A stretch of DNA of 42,156 bases from Terripilifer ovatus (GTDB lineage Bacteria; Pseudomonadota; Alphaproteobacteria; Rhizobiales; Beijerinckiaceae). Shown here piece after piece: positions 9,042 through 17,700 of the stretch (position 1 is its first letter; the number at the start of each line of letters is the position of its first letter). The translations under genes and the position numbers were made by a program. The DNA lies in NCBI GenBank assembly GCA_029222685.1, contig JARHVB010000016.1, forward strand, positions 1 to 42,156. The letters run 5' to 3'. The notes below the pieces were generated by a model. It worked only from the letters and a program-made list of their open reading frames with translations. It searched no databases and had not been told where the DNA came from.

Positions 9042-10059
9042 TCAAATAGCCCGCCAAGGCTACTCGTATAAAGCGGGACTTGTCTTAGGCCTCACTCTCG
9101 CAGAGGTCCTTTTGTTGCTTGTCTTCTGCTTGCTGCTCGCCGTAGGCGCGATCGTTGGGCAGTTGAATTCAGATTTGGCAGCCTTGAAAGAAGAAAGAGA
9201 TCTGGCTCGAGCGCAAGCCGCGGCATTAGACTGGATGACGGCGGAGCTCCGCAAAAGTCCAAAATTGATCGAGGCGATGCAACGTTCGAAGGAGAACAGT
9301 AGCGATATCGACGAATTCTGGCGAGAGCTTGTGGAAGGTTATGCTCTCTTGAAATCTATGGAGACGGCGGGTCTCCGAAAAGCTAACCCACAAGAGGTGA
9401 TTGCTGCTCTTAACAAGGCTAATGATATCACTATAAAGGTACCGAATTTAGACAGGACCATCGCCGACGCCAGATTCAAGAAACAACTCTTCCAAGCTCT
9501 GGGTGAAAGAGGTATTTCGAATATTACACCGATCCAGCTTGCCGATGCGGCAAAGCAAGCGCCTACCGGAGGATCTTCCACGGGGCACAGATGGCCCCCA
9601 ATCATATCTCTCAGTGAGGCTGACGGATACTACTTCGAATCCGGAAAGGCCGAGTTGCGAGCAGATTTCTCCAGTCGCATCGAGACGCGAATTATACCTC
9701 AACTATTGGATCTCATTCGTCAGTATGACGTAGATGTCATTGAGGTTGTAGGTCACACGGACGAGCAACAGATCTCGCCAAAGCCGTCAAATTTGGACGA
9801 ACTGCTTTTTGGGGTAATTAGAGGGACATCCTCAATTGGCTCTCTGCGTTTCGCAGACAATGCCGGGCTTGGCATCGGAAGGGCCGCCGTTGTGGTCCAG
9901 GCCTTGCTCAGAGACCCCCGCATATCGAAATACCGGATACTCCCATTATCTGCAGGTCAATTAATTGACCGCGATTTGCGCCTTTCGACTGGCAAATATT
10001 CCGGCGATGTAAAAGAGCGCCGGCGTATTGAAATACGCCTGAGAAAGGCCGACCCCTAG
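9031..10059 (+). CDS. MotB/ZorB-like protein: one TM plus OmpA peptidoglycan-binding domain
   Basis: The 342-residue protein has a short cytoplasmic N-terminus, one membrane helix at about 17-43, a helical linker and a C-terminal OmpA-like domain (about 181-342). The domain carries 'EVVGHTDEQQ' (229-237) and 'NAGLGIGRAAVVVQALL', the usual peptidoglycan-binding signatures, separated by an insert of roughly 28 residues. A single acidic residue (Glu25 in 'GLTLAEVLLLL') lies in the membrane helix, where MotB has its proton-carrying Asp. I chose the ATG at 9031 because TAGGGA lies about 9 bases upstream and the N-terminus then fits MotB topology; an in-frame ATG at 9010 has no ribosome site. It overlaps the preceding gene and closes the operon. 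Confidence 0.82.
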   Translation: MADDQIARQGYSYKAGLVLGLTLAEVLLLLVFCLLLAVGAIVGQLNSDLAALKEERDLARAQAAALDWMTAELRKSPKLIEAMQRSKENSSDIDEFWRELVEGYALLKSMETAGLRKANPQEVIAALNKANDITIKVPNLDRTIADARFKKQLFQALGERGISNITPIQLADAAKQAPTGGSSTGHRWPPIISLSEADGYYFESGKAELRADFSSRIETRIIPQLLDLIRQYDVDVIEVVGHTDEQQISPKPSNLDELLFGVIRGTSSIGSLRFADNAGLGIGRAAVVVQALLRDPRISKYRILPLSAGQLIDRDLRLSTGKYSGDVKERRRIEIRLRKADP

Positions 10060-10175
10060 GCATCGCAGGCTGACACAAGAAAGATGGTTGTTTAGGTAGG
10101 ATCTGTGGCGTGTATCTTCGAGCAAAGCCTCCAAGTAGCCGGGACTCTGAAATGGATCGCCAACAATGTTATTGG

Positions 10176-10189
10176 ACGGCTCTAGCCGT
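10176..10189 (+). terminator. Small inverted repeat after the motor-like operon
   Basis: ACGGCT and AGCCGT form a perfect inverted repeat around a two-base centre, 117 bp after the last stop of the operon. It lies in the 239-bp gap between convergently transcribed genes. No strong T run follows, so its role as terminator is a guess; the rest of the gap holds nothing I can name. Confidence 0.25.
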
Positions 10190-10298
10190 TATAAGTCATT
10201 TTGACACGCATTCGGCATTATGGAACGAGGCAATGCCCGGTTGGTCGCAGGTTTTGCCACAATACTAACTGAAGCTACTTCGGGTGAGCTCAGATCCG

Positions 10299-11201
10299 CT
10301 AAGCCGCAATTTGAGACGATTGGTCAAGAGACGTGGCAGCAATGACTTCTTTGAATTTCTCTAAGATTTCACTGTGTGATTTACGGAGATATCGCTCAAT
10401 TTCGCGGTTGCCAATCAACTTTGCCAGGTAACCTGTAGCTATAACAAGATGTAGAACATCGTCCCCATATGAGCTCTCGACTTGCTTGAACGCAGATTGC
10501 AGAGATTCCATTTCTCGTTCCATTTTGGCCATTTGCTCAACACTAAGTCCGCCCACGGACTTCGGCACATCTGGCTTTGCCAAATCAACTTGCTTGGTCG
10601 CGGCGAGCAACGCCTTAGCGTAGCTGGAAGAAAAGTTTCCGGCCGTGGCCATCAATTCGCTGGCTTCAATCTGCCTAAGAGGCTTCATTTTTCGTAAGAC
10701 ATCAAATATCGCAGGATTGATGCGACGATCCTTTAGAAAGTCAACCACCTCCGGGCAAATTCGGTCTAACAAAGTTCTGCGACGTTTAATGGACTGAATA
10801 TCCACATCTAACACTCGAGCGAGTTTGTCTTCGGAAACACCGCGTTTCAAAGCTTGAACAATCATGAAATGCTCTTGAATAGTAGCAAGCCTACTTAATC
10901 GTTTGTTGTAGGTAAATGCCTCGTCGTCATCCGATACAAGACAAAGCGCCTTTTCGATACCGAGCTCAGCGAAAGCCGCTAGACGTATATGACCATCCAG
11001 CAGCAAGTATCCACCGGCACGGCGAGCGAGGCGAGAAACAACAAGCGGCTCGACTAATCCAATTTCGGCAATGGAGCGCACAATCTTCTTGTACTTACTC
11101 GATGCTCTTAGCGCGTCAGTCACCTGCCGTTGCGGTAATACCTCCGCTGTGGGCACCAAGATTGTTTTGCCTTCGAAGGCATGATGAACCGGCCTGTTCA
11201 T
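10299..11201 (-). CDS. ParB/RepB-family partition-like protein (RepB C-terminal domain type)
   Basis: This 300-residue protein opens with a ParB N-terminal nuclease-fold domain: 'ASSKYKKIVRSIAEIGLVEPLVVSR' (about 34-58) and 'GYLLLDGHIRLAAFAELG' (about 63-80, the DGHxRxxA box). A helix-turn-helix region ('KRGVSEDKLARVLDVDIQSIKRR', about 118-140) and a helical C-terminus like the RepB plasmid-partition family follow. Such proteins bind parS-like sites and segregate DNA, but some act as regulators beside recombinases. No ParA lies nearby. GGAGG precedes the ATG, and the stop of the upstream frameshifted ParB gene overlaps this start as ATGA, so the genes form one operon with the recombinase. Confidence 0.85.
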   Translation of the reverse strand: MNRPVHHAFEGKTILVPTAEVLPQRQVTDALRASSKYKKIVRSIAEIGLVEPLVVSRLARRAGGYLLLDGHIRLAAFAELGIEKALCLVSDDDEAFTYNKRLSRLATIQEHFMIVQALKRGVSEDKLARVLDVDIQSIKRRRTLLDRICPEVVDFLKDRRINPAIFDVLRKMKPLRQIEASELMATAGNFSSSYAKALLAATKQVDLAKPDVPKSVGGLSVEQMAKMEREMESLQSAFKQVESSYGDDVLHLVIATGYLAKLIGNREIERYLRKSHSEILEKFKEVIAATSLDQSSQIAA

Positions 11202-12081
11202 AGCGATCCTCCAGCGCGAATACGTTCGGTTATCGGACGTGGCAAGGTCGCGAGCGATTCTGCCCGCAGCAGCGTTGAAAAATGATCATCAGCCAAGAGA
11301 TGCTTCAGTGCGTTAATAATGAATAGCAATCGGTTCTGGGTGATTGTAGCCTTCTTGACCAACAATTTTTGACGTTCGGTTTCTTTCTGATACGCGCGAA
11401 CCAGTGACGTGGCGCTTACGCGGCGCCGCCCTAGCGGCGCGCCAACAGCTTACCCAATGATTTACCGATTGCGTTCCGTTTCTCAACAATGCGGCGAATG
11501 GCCAAAATCTGGCTTCCAGGCAATGCCTTGCTCTCGTATGCTTCGGCGAGTGCAGTCTGAACATTGTCGTCCTTTGCCCGGGCTATCTCCATAGCTATCG
11601 ACGGAGGAATAATACCCCTGTCAACAGCAGCGAGCAGTCGCTCTTCACCTTTGTCAAAGAGAGAGAAAAGGGCATAAATGTACTCGTCGCTAAAACCAGT
11701 CTTGATCGCGATTTTTACAGGCGCATAACCGCGTTCTCTAAGAGCCACAATTTCGCGTATGAGCTCAAGGCCAGAGTGGTTGCGCCTTGCTAAGTTTTCG
11801 ACAAGACTACGAACAAGACAGTCTTCTTCATCGGCTTCTATAACAATGGCAGGAATCTTGTCTTGATCGAGCGCTACAAAGGCCTCCATTCTTCCCTGAC
11901 CACATACAAGGCTGTAGCCAGTTCCATCTGACCTCCGGCTCACTGTGATAGGTCGTTTCAGGCCAAGAGACTGGATGCTGTTTACGAGCTCGCTGAAACT
12001 CTTCTTGTTCCTTACACGTGGATTTAACACTGTAATCTCGACGATAGGAATAAGCTGAATATCTTGATCTGGATCTTTCAT
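11198..12081 (-). pseudogene. ParB-family protein, split by a single-base frameshift
   Basis: The intact N-terminal ORF (12081 to 11431, 216 residues) has a clear ParB domain: 'YSLVCGQGRMEAFVALDQ' and 'LVENLARRNHSGLELIREI'. It ends with a TAG after 'KLLARR', but the -1 frame then stays open from just upstream of that stop to 11198. That frame reads '...SATSLVRAYQKETERQ' and '...ALKHLLADDHF', which looks like the natural C-terminus (about 70 more residues). Its stop overlaps the next ATG as ATGA, the same coupling as with the gene before. The whole span is two bases over a multiple of three, consistent with one lost base between 11431 and 11453. Decay, programmed frameshifting and sequencing error are all possible. 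Confidence 0.8.
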
Positions 12082-13757
12082 GCTGCTCTCCTTACTGGCG
12101 CTCGTGAGGCTAAGGCTAGAAAAGCACCCAATGTTTCATATCGATAAGCTTCGAAACGAAATTCGTTTTCATCCGCGAGGCGAATTTGGATATCTCTGCC
12201 AAATTCCAATCGGGGTAAGAGGTAGTAGTCCAGAACGGAGCTATTTTCGGAATTCATCCGTAGCACAATCGTGATGTCAGGCATCAAGCTTGTATCGAAA
12301 CGGATCTTCCACCGTTTTGATCTTGCAAGTTCGCAACAGCGCGAAAGAACCACTGACGCTGTGAATTCGCCGTTGATAGTCAAGAGATCGCTCGAATCGT
12401 CGATATCGACGGAGGCACCGATCCCTCTCAAATCAGTGATGAGGGAAGTCACAACGCCGGGATGAAGCGTGCGCAAGAAACGATTGGTTTCAATATAACG
12501 AAAATCTCGTCGCGGTGTGAATCCGACAAGTTTGTAAGCATTTATAAGTGAGCCAAATCGATGCCGATAGGAACTGCTCGCAGGCATGTCATCGCGTTCG
12601 TCAATGATCAAAGCTGACAATACATTGTTAGTCGTTAAAAGCTGAGCTAAGCAGCTTAACATTTCTTCGTCGCTTAAATGGCGACTGCGTTCCTCGATAA
12701 TACGCTGGGCCTGCTCGAAGATAGATCGATCTACGATAGCCTCAAACGCGTTATTGGCACGCACAATCTGATCCGCCGCGTTTTTAACGCGTTCAATCTT
12801 CAGTTTGAATGATCTTCTGTTATAGACGTTATGGCCGATATACTTTTCATTCGTCAGAATCTCGTGCACAGTTCCTCTAGACCAAGCGGTGCCAACATGA
12901 GTTTTTGCGCCGGATGCATTTAGGAGCGCAGCTATTTCACGTTCGTTCCGCTTGCTGATAACGAATTGTCGGTATATCAGTCGGACGTTCTCTACTTCGT
13001 TCGGCGGTCCTGGCACAAGGATGACGCGATCTGTCTGGAGACTCTTATGCTCACCGATCGCGAGAAGTGACTTCGGTTGCCGGTTTGAGTCAACCATCAG
13101 CCGATTCAATCCATAACCAGCAAGTCCTCCCTGTCGATATCCGCGCGCAATTTGGCGGCATTGTCCCGCAAAGACCTTTGAGGATAGCTCTCGACTGTAT
13201 TCACCCGCCATAGCGCGCTTGACGGTCTTTATGATTGTGGCACTTATGCTACCGTCATTCTCGAATTGTTCAGCGCAGTATTCGATCGAGATACCCGATT
13301 GCCTGCATATATATTCAAGATGCGCAGCTTCATCAGCATTTTGAAATCGACCCCAGCGACTGACGTCGTAGACAAGAATGAGATCGAATTCAGCCCGCCC
13401 GTTCGTGACGTCGTCGATGAGGTTTTGCAACGCCAGGCGTCCGCCGAGGTTGAGCCCACTCTTTCCCTCATCAGCGTAAGTCTGAACAATTGTAATGTTG
13501 TGAAGATCAGCGTAGCGCTGGATGCCCGCTGCTTGTAGTTCAGTCGAATACTCTTGGAGATCAGTGGACATCCGCAGATATTGAGCGGCCCGTTGGGGGT
13601 GGTTCGGCGGTCTACGGAATTGTTTGCCTGACGCCGTTCTGCCAACCACGTGCGCCTCATCCCGTACGTGACCTATACAGCCGATCGCTAAGTCAAATGG
13701 ATCTTCCGATAATAAATCATCTGGAAATTTCCGAGCTTTTGATGTGAATTGATTCAA
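12078..13757 (-). CDS. Large serine recombinase, coupled to two ParB genes
   Basis: The 559-residue protein has an N-terminal resolvase/invertase catalytic domain starting near residue 56, with the nucleophile Ser64 in 'YLRMSTDLQ', 'YADEGKSGLNLGGR' and 'LILVYDVSRWGRF'. A recombinase DNA-binding domain follows (about 215-350, 'ERIAALLN'-type HTH and 'GTVHEILTNEKYIGHNVYN'). No zinc ribbon is obvious in the C-terminal third. The only usable starts before the catalytic Ser are TTG or GTG; TTG 13757 gives the longest form. Its TGA overlaps the start of the ParB gene (ATGA at 12078-12081). It would catalyse site-specific integration, excision or inversion through a phosphoserine intermediate. Its target site is not identifiable here. 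Confidence 0.9.
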   Translation of the reverse strand: MNQFTSKARKFPDDLLSEDPFDLAIGCIGHVRDEAHVVGRTASGKQFRRPPNHPQRAAQYLRMSTDLQEYSTELQAAGIQRYADLHNITIVQTYADEGKSGLNLGGRLALQNLIDDVTNGRAEFDLILVYDVSRWGRFQNADEAAHLEYICRQSGISIEYCAEQFENDGSISATIIKTVKRAMAGEYSRELSSKVFAGQCRQIARGYRQGGLAGYGLNRLMVDSNRQPKSLLAIGEHKSLQTDRVILVPGPPNEVENVRLIYRQFVISKRNEREIAALLNASGAKTHVGTAWSRGTVHEILTNEKYIGHNVYNRRSFKLKIERVKNAADQIVRANNAFEAIVDRSIFEQAQRIIEERSRHLSDEEMLSCLAQLLTTNNVLSALIIDERDDMPASSSYRHRFGSLINAYKLVGFTPRRDFRYIETNRFLRTLHPGVVTSLITDLRGIGASVDIDDSSDLLTINGEFTASVVLSRCCELARSKRWKIRFDTSLMPDITIVLRMNSENSSVLDYYLLPRLEFGRDIQIRLADENEFRFEAYRYETLGAFLALASRAPVRRAA

Positions 13758-13887
13758 TCGGAATGAGCAGCACTCAAAAGTGCAGGATCCTCCACCAGCC
13801 GATTCTTAAGTCGCCCGCCGGTTAGCTGAAAGTTAGTACACAGCTTGGTTGCCGTCGCCATGTCATTGGCAGGGAGAGCACACACAA

Positions 13888-14701
13888 ATGTCTATCTGGC
13901 GATATGGCGATATCTCGAGAGAAGTGGGCCTATTCAGATCCGTCGGATGCCCATTTTGCGGCGCCAAGTTGCAAAACATCTATACGAAGCACCACGATGC
14001 GGGAAAATATAATTCGAACGGGCGCCATTTCATCTCCAATAACACGGCTGGCATCCGCCGTGTCGATATCTGTCAATCCTGCGGTTGGTGGAAAGCAAGT
14101 GATCACGGGGAAACCGAACACTCGGATCCTATGAAGACCATCGTCTGGGTCAGAGGCGCAGTTGGAAGTCTCAGAGAGCTAAATCTTCAAGATGTCAGCA
14201 TCCCTATGGAACAGGTCCGAGATTTTTTGATGGCACGATTCGGCGCGCGCTTTGACAATGCATCCAAGACTATTCGAGGAAACGGTCGCAAGCGTCTTCG
14301 CGTCAGTTGGATTTACAACCATTGTCACTGCCTACAGCGGCGATGGCGGGATTGACGTCGTTCTGGAAAAAAATGGTGAGGAAATCGGCGTCCAGGTCAA
14401 AAGATACAAGGACCGGATTTCAGTCGAACAGATCAGATCACTTTGCGGTGCTTTGGTGCTTCGCGGACTTACACAGGGCATATTCGTAACGACGTCGTCG
14501 TTTCAGTCAGGTGCTGAGGGCACGGCGGCAAAATTTGCGAAAAAAGGATATAAGATCGATTTAATGGATAGTCAGAGATTTTATGATGTCCTTAGGCTTG
14601 CTCAGAGCAACACAATCAGAGACATGAGCGAAGAGGCCGCTTCTCGCTACCTCCTGCAGTTAGAATCAATCAGCGACGTCGTCGTATCATTTTGTCTCTG
14701 A
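13888..14701 (+). pseudogene. Zinc-ribbon/Mrr-type restriction endonuclease, split by a one-base insertion
   Basis: The N-terminal frame (ATG 13888 after AGGGAGA) begins 'MSIWRYGDISREVGLF' and contains two CxxC knuckles ('CPFCGAKLQ', 'CQSCGWWKA'), a zinc ribbon typical of this Mrr family. After 'ARFGARFD' it drops into nonsense and stops at 14355. From 14258 the +1 frame continues with the expected 'MHPRLFEETVASVF', then 'GDGGIDVVL' and 'GVQVKRYKDRISVEQIR', the PD-(D/E)xK core with catalytic Asp and Gln-x-Lys, and ends at 14701. The span has one base too many, best explained by an extra A near 14257. The family cleaves modified or foreign DNA; this copy is probably broken unless the base is a sequencing error. 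Confidence 0.82.
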
Positions 14702-14791
14702 TATCGAGACCGATCTTCTTAAGAGGTCTTTCTAACTAACCAAATGTTTCCTGCACCGTGCGCCTCCAAGACAAATGTTAATTCCGCCCGA

Positions 14792-17700
14792 CTACAAAAT
14801 CGTTTTCACCTCAGCCATCTCAAGAAATCGGCAGAAGGCATTCGCGAGTTGCATCTGTCGCGGAGTTTTGCATTCAGCCTCGAAGATTTCAGGTGCTGCA
14901 ACGAGAAGCGCAAGGCATTTTGCGCGCGAGATCGCGACATTAAACCGGTTTTCGCTGTAAAGGAAATCCATCCCACGCGGAGCGTCTGCATGGCTCGATG
15001 TCGCCATCGTATAGATTGCGATTGGCGCTTCTTGCCCTTGGAATTTATCGACGGTGCCGACCCGCACGCCGGGATATCGTTGCAGAACTTCGAAAACCTG
15101 CGCGTTGTACGGCGTGATGACAATAATATCATTGAGAGTGACAACTCTCTCGATTCCATCGCGATCTATCCAGCGTGTATTACTATTCAGGATAATGCCA
15201 ACGAGTTCCGCCACTACGCCAGCTTCTTCAATCGAGTAACTCTTGTTACCAGCGTGCTCGACTGGGATGTAGCAAAGGCCGGATCCTTTGATCGAACGAT
15301 CAGACAAGATGACTTGCTTCTCGCAGCCCGCCACTGGATGTAGCTTACCCTCGTAGAATAGCTCGGAATCGAAGGCGCAGATCGGTGGATTCATGCGCCA
15401 AGTTTCAGCGAGGAATAGGCCACGGTCCGGGTCGATTGTCTGCTTGCCACCGAGCACATGCTCCAACGAGGACACGCCCGTACCGTCAGGATGGGTACCC
15501 TGTGTTGGTTGATCGAGCTGCTGGGGATCACCGAGCAGGATAAGACGTTCTGCTGCATGCGAAACAGCAATAACATTCGCCAATGACATCTGCGCAGCTT
15601 CGTCGACCACAAGGACGTCAAGAACGTCCTGCGCGGGGGCAGCTGACCAGAGAAACCCTGTAGCGCCTGCGACCTGGCACTGACCCGAGGTCAGTTTCGT
15701 GAACAAATCCTTGTTGTCTTTTACGAATTTAAGCCGAGGCAAATCGTCTTCCTTTTCCTTGGCCTTCTGCACACAGCAGAGATCTAGTTCCATTTCATCA
15801 GCTGCTTCGAGAACCTTATCGAGCAGATTTCGAATCACCTTGTGGCTGTTGGCCGTAATCCCAACTCTCATTCCCTGCTTCACGAAGGCACATATCATAC
15901 GAGCTCCCGTGTGAGATTTGCCAGTACCTGGTGGCCCCTGAATCGGCAGAACTCCGGCTTCGAAATTTTCAGCCAACCGGAGCGCCGCGTCGAGCGTCGT
16001 CTCGCCGTCATTCTGAATAGACTGCCCCTTAATCCGGGGCCGAATCCTTAAAAGGAGGTCCCGCGCCGCAAGGTAGGCACCGGGTCCGACTATACCGTGA
16101 TCCGCGACATGATCGCCAATCCGGAGCAAACATTCGGCCTGCTCTTTAGAAGGTATTATTTCATGAACATACACTGCCGGGGGATGAATATCGGCCGTAG
16201 CACCTGTCTTCTTAATGTCGATCGTTCTTGACGCGGTCGAAATGGCGACAACTTCGCCAAGCTTGTCGCCCCCAACGGAGCGCAGGTCTCTATCGGCCCG
16301 GATATCAGTATCCTGCTGCGGAAAAACATATCGATGCGTCGCCATCTTTACGCGCCCTATCTTGGGCAACTCTTCAATAAACTTCAAACCAGACAACGCT
16401 GCCCGTTCATCTAGTAATTCCTCAGCGCTCAGAGCTTTGAGGCGAAAATGCTCCCACCATGTCGCCTTATCTTCGCGCCGGTGCCAGTCCAGAATATTAG
16501 CGAGAATCCATTGCGCATGCTGCTGTTCGGTGCGCTCCGCCGGATCAACCGGAATGCCTTCCATAAGGCGCGAGACCAATTCGTTGATCCTCTGCTGGCG
16601 ATCAGAGATAGCCTCGCTCGGTCCGTCCTGTCCCGGTGCCGGACGCGGGACAAATGTTCCCTTTGATTCAAGGCCGGACCGCAGCGTTTCAAGCCAGTTA
16701 CGCAGCGCTTCAGTCGAAACGCAGTCATCCTGATTGTAGCCCTGGACAACCTTTCTATCCGCAGGCGAGATTAAGTCATCGCCAGAGAGTTCAAGTACCG
16801 CCTGAAGGCTGGCGAGTGCAACGTTCGCATCGCTGAGTGGAACGACCCGTTCATAGCCGTAAAAGGCTTCGAGCCGCTTGATCGAGTAGCTCTCAACGCT
16901 AGCGCGCAGTGAGTTACGAACGATGCCATAGAGGTCAACAAAGACGAGGCCGCGCAGAAAGTCGTCGATTTCGCCTTCACGCGACGCATAGCGACCCATC
17001 AGGCGCTTCAACGCCGCCGGTTCGTATGGCGCAAAGTGGTACATGTGCAGGTCGGGGTATGCCTTCTTCCGCTTCACGACGAAATCCACGAAGCGCTCGA
17101 AAGCCGCCTTTTCTTCGGCCCGGTTAAAAGACCAGTCGGCCTGGTACACTGCATTGCCGCTCTCGTCCCGGAAGTGATATCCGAATAGATATTCAAGGCC
17201 GTGCTCGCCGACGAAGGGGTCGCCTTCTAGATCGAAAAAGATATCGCCGGGTGAAGGCGCAGGGAGTGCGCAAAGGCCGAAACCCGGCTGCACACTGAGG
17301 AGTTCATGACGAAGTTCACCCGATTCCCTAGCTTCGAATTGGATGAGCGCCTGATGCTTCACCTTTTCGTACGATTGTAACGCGCCGCGTTTCGGCTTCC
17401 AAGTCATCGGCGAGGGAAGACCAGCAAGTCCCGCAAGTGTTGTGATGCTATTCTCGCGCAACTCAGTAATTTGGTTACGCGATATGCCAGCCACGTAAGA
17501 GAGATGATCGTCGATGCGACGCCGCTTGTCGCAGGTCTCGCTCCACCGGCAGACATCACAATGATCGTTAGGCTCTGGATATGTTTCCGGTCCGAGCTGG
17601 CCGTCCGTGACACGCTCGATCGACGCCTTTGCTTTCCGGAAATAAGCAGCAAAGTCTGCTGTTCGATAGGAATATGGCACGAAATCCGTCCAAGGCGCGA

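Noticed and set aside
4738..10059. Tol-Pal or flagellar stator operon as the explanation for the motor-like genes
   Set aside because: No TolA, TolB, Pal or flagellar genes are nearby; the MotA-like protein has a long coiled-coil tail, and the linked genes encode a nuclease and unknown membrane proteins inside a defence-type island.
10299..12081. Plasmid replication origin (repABC type)
   Set aside because: RepB-like ParB proteins are present, but there is no RepA ATPase, no RepC initiator and no iteron cluster in the window.
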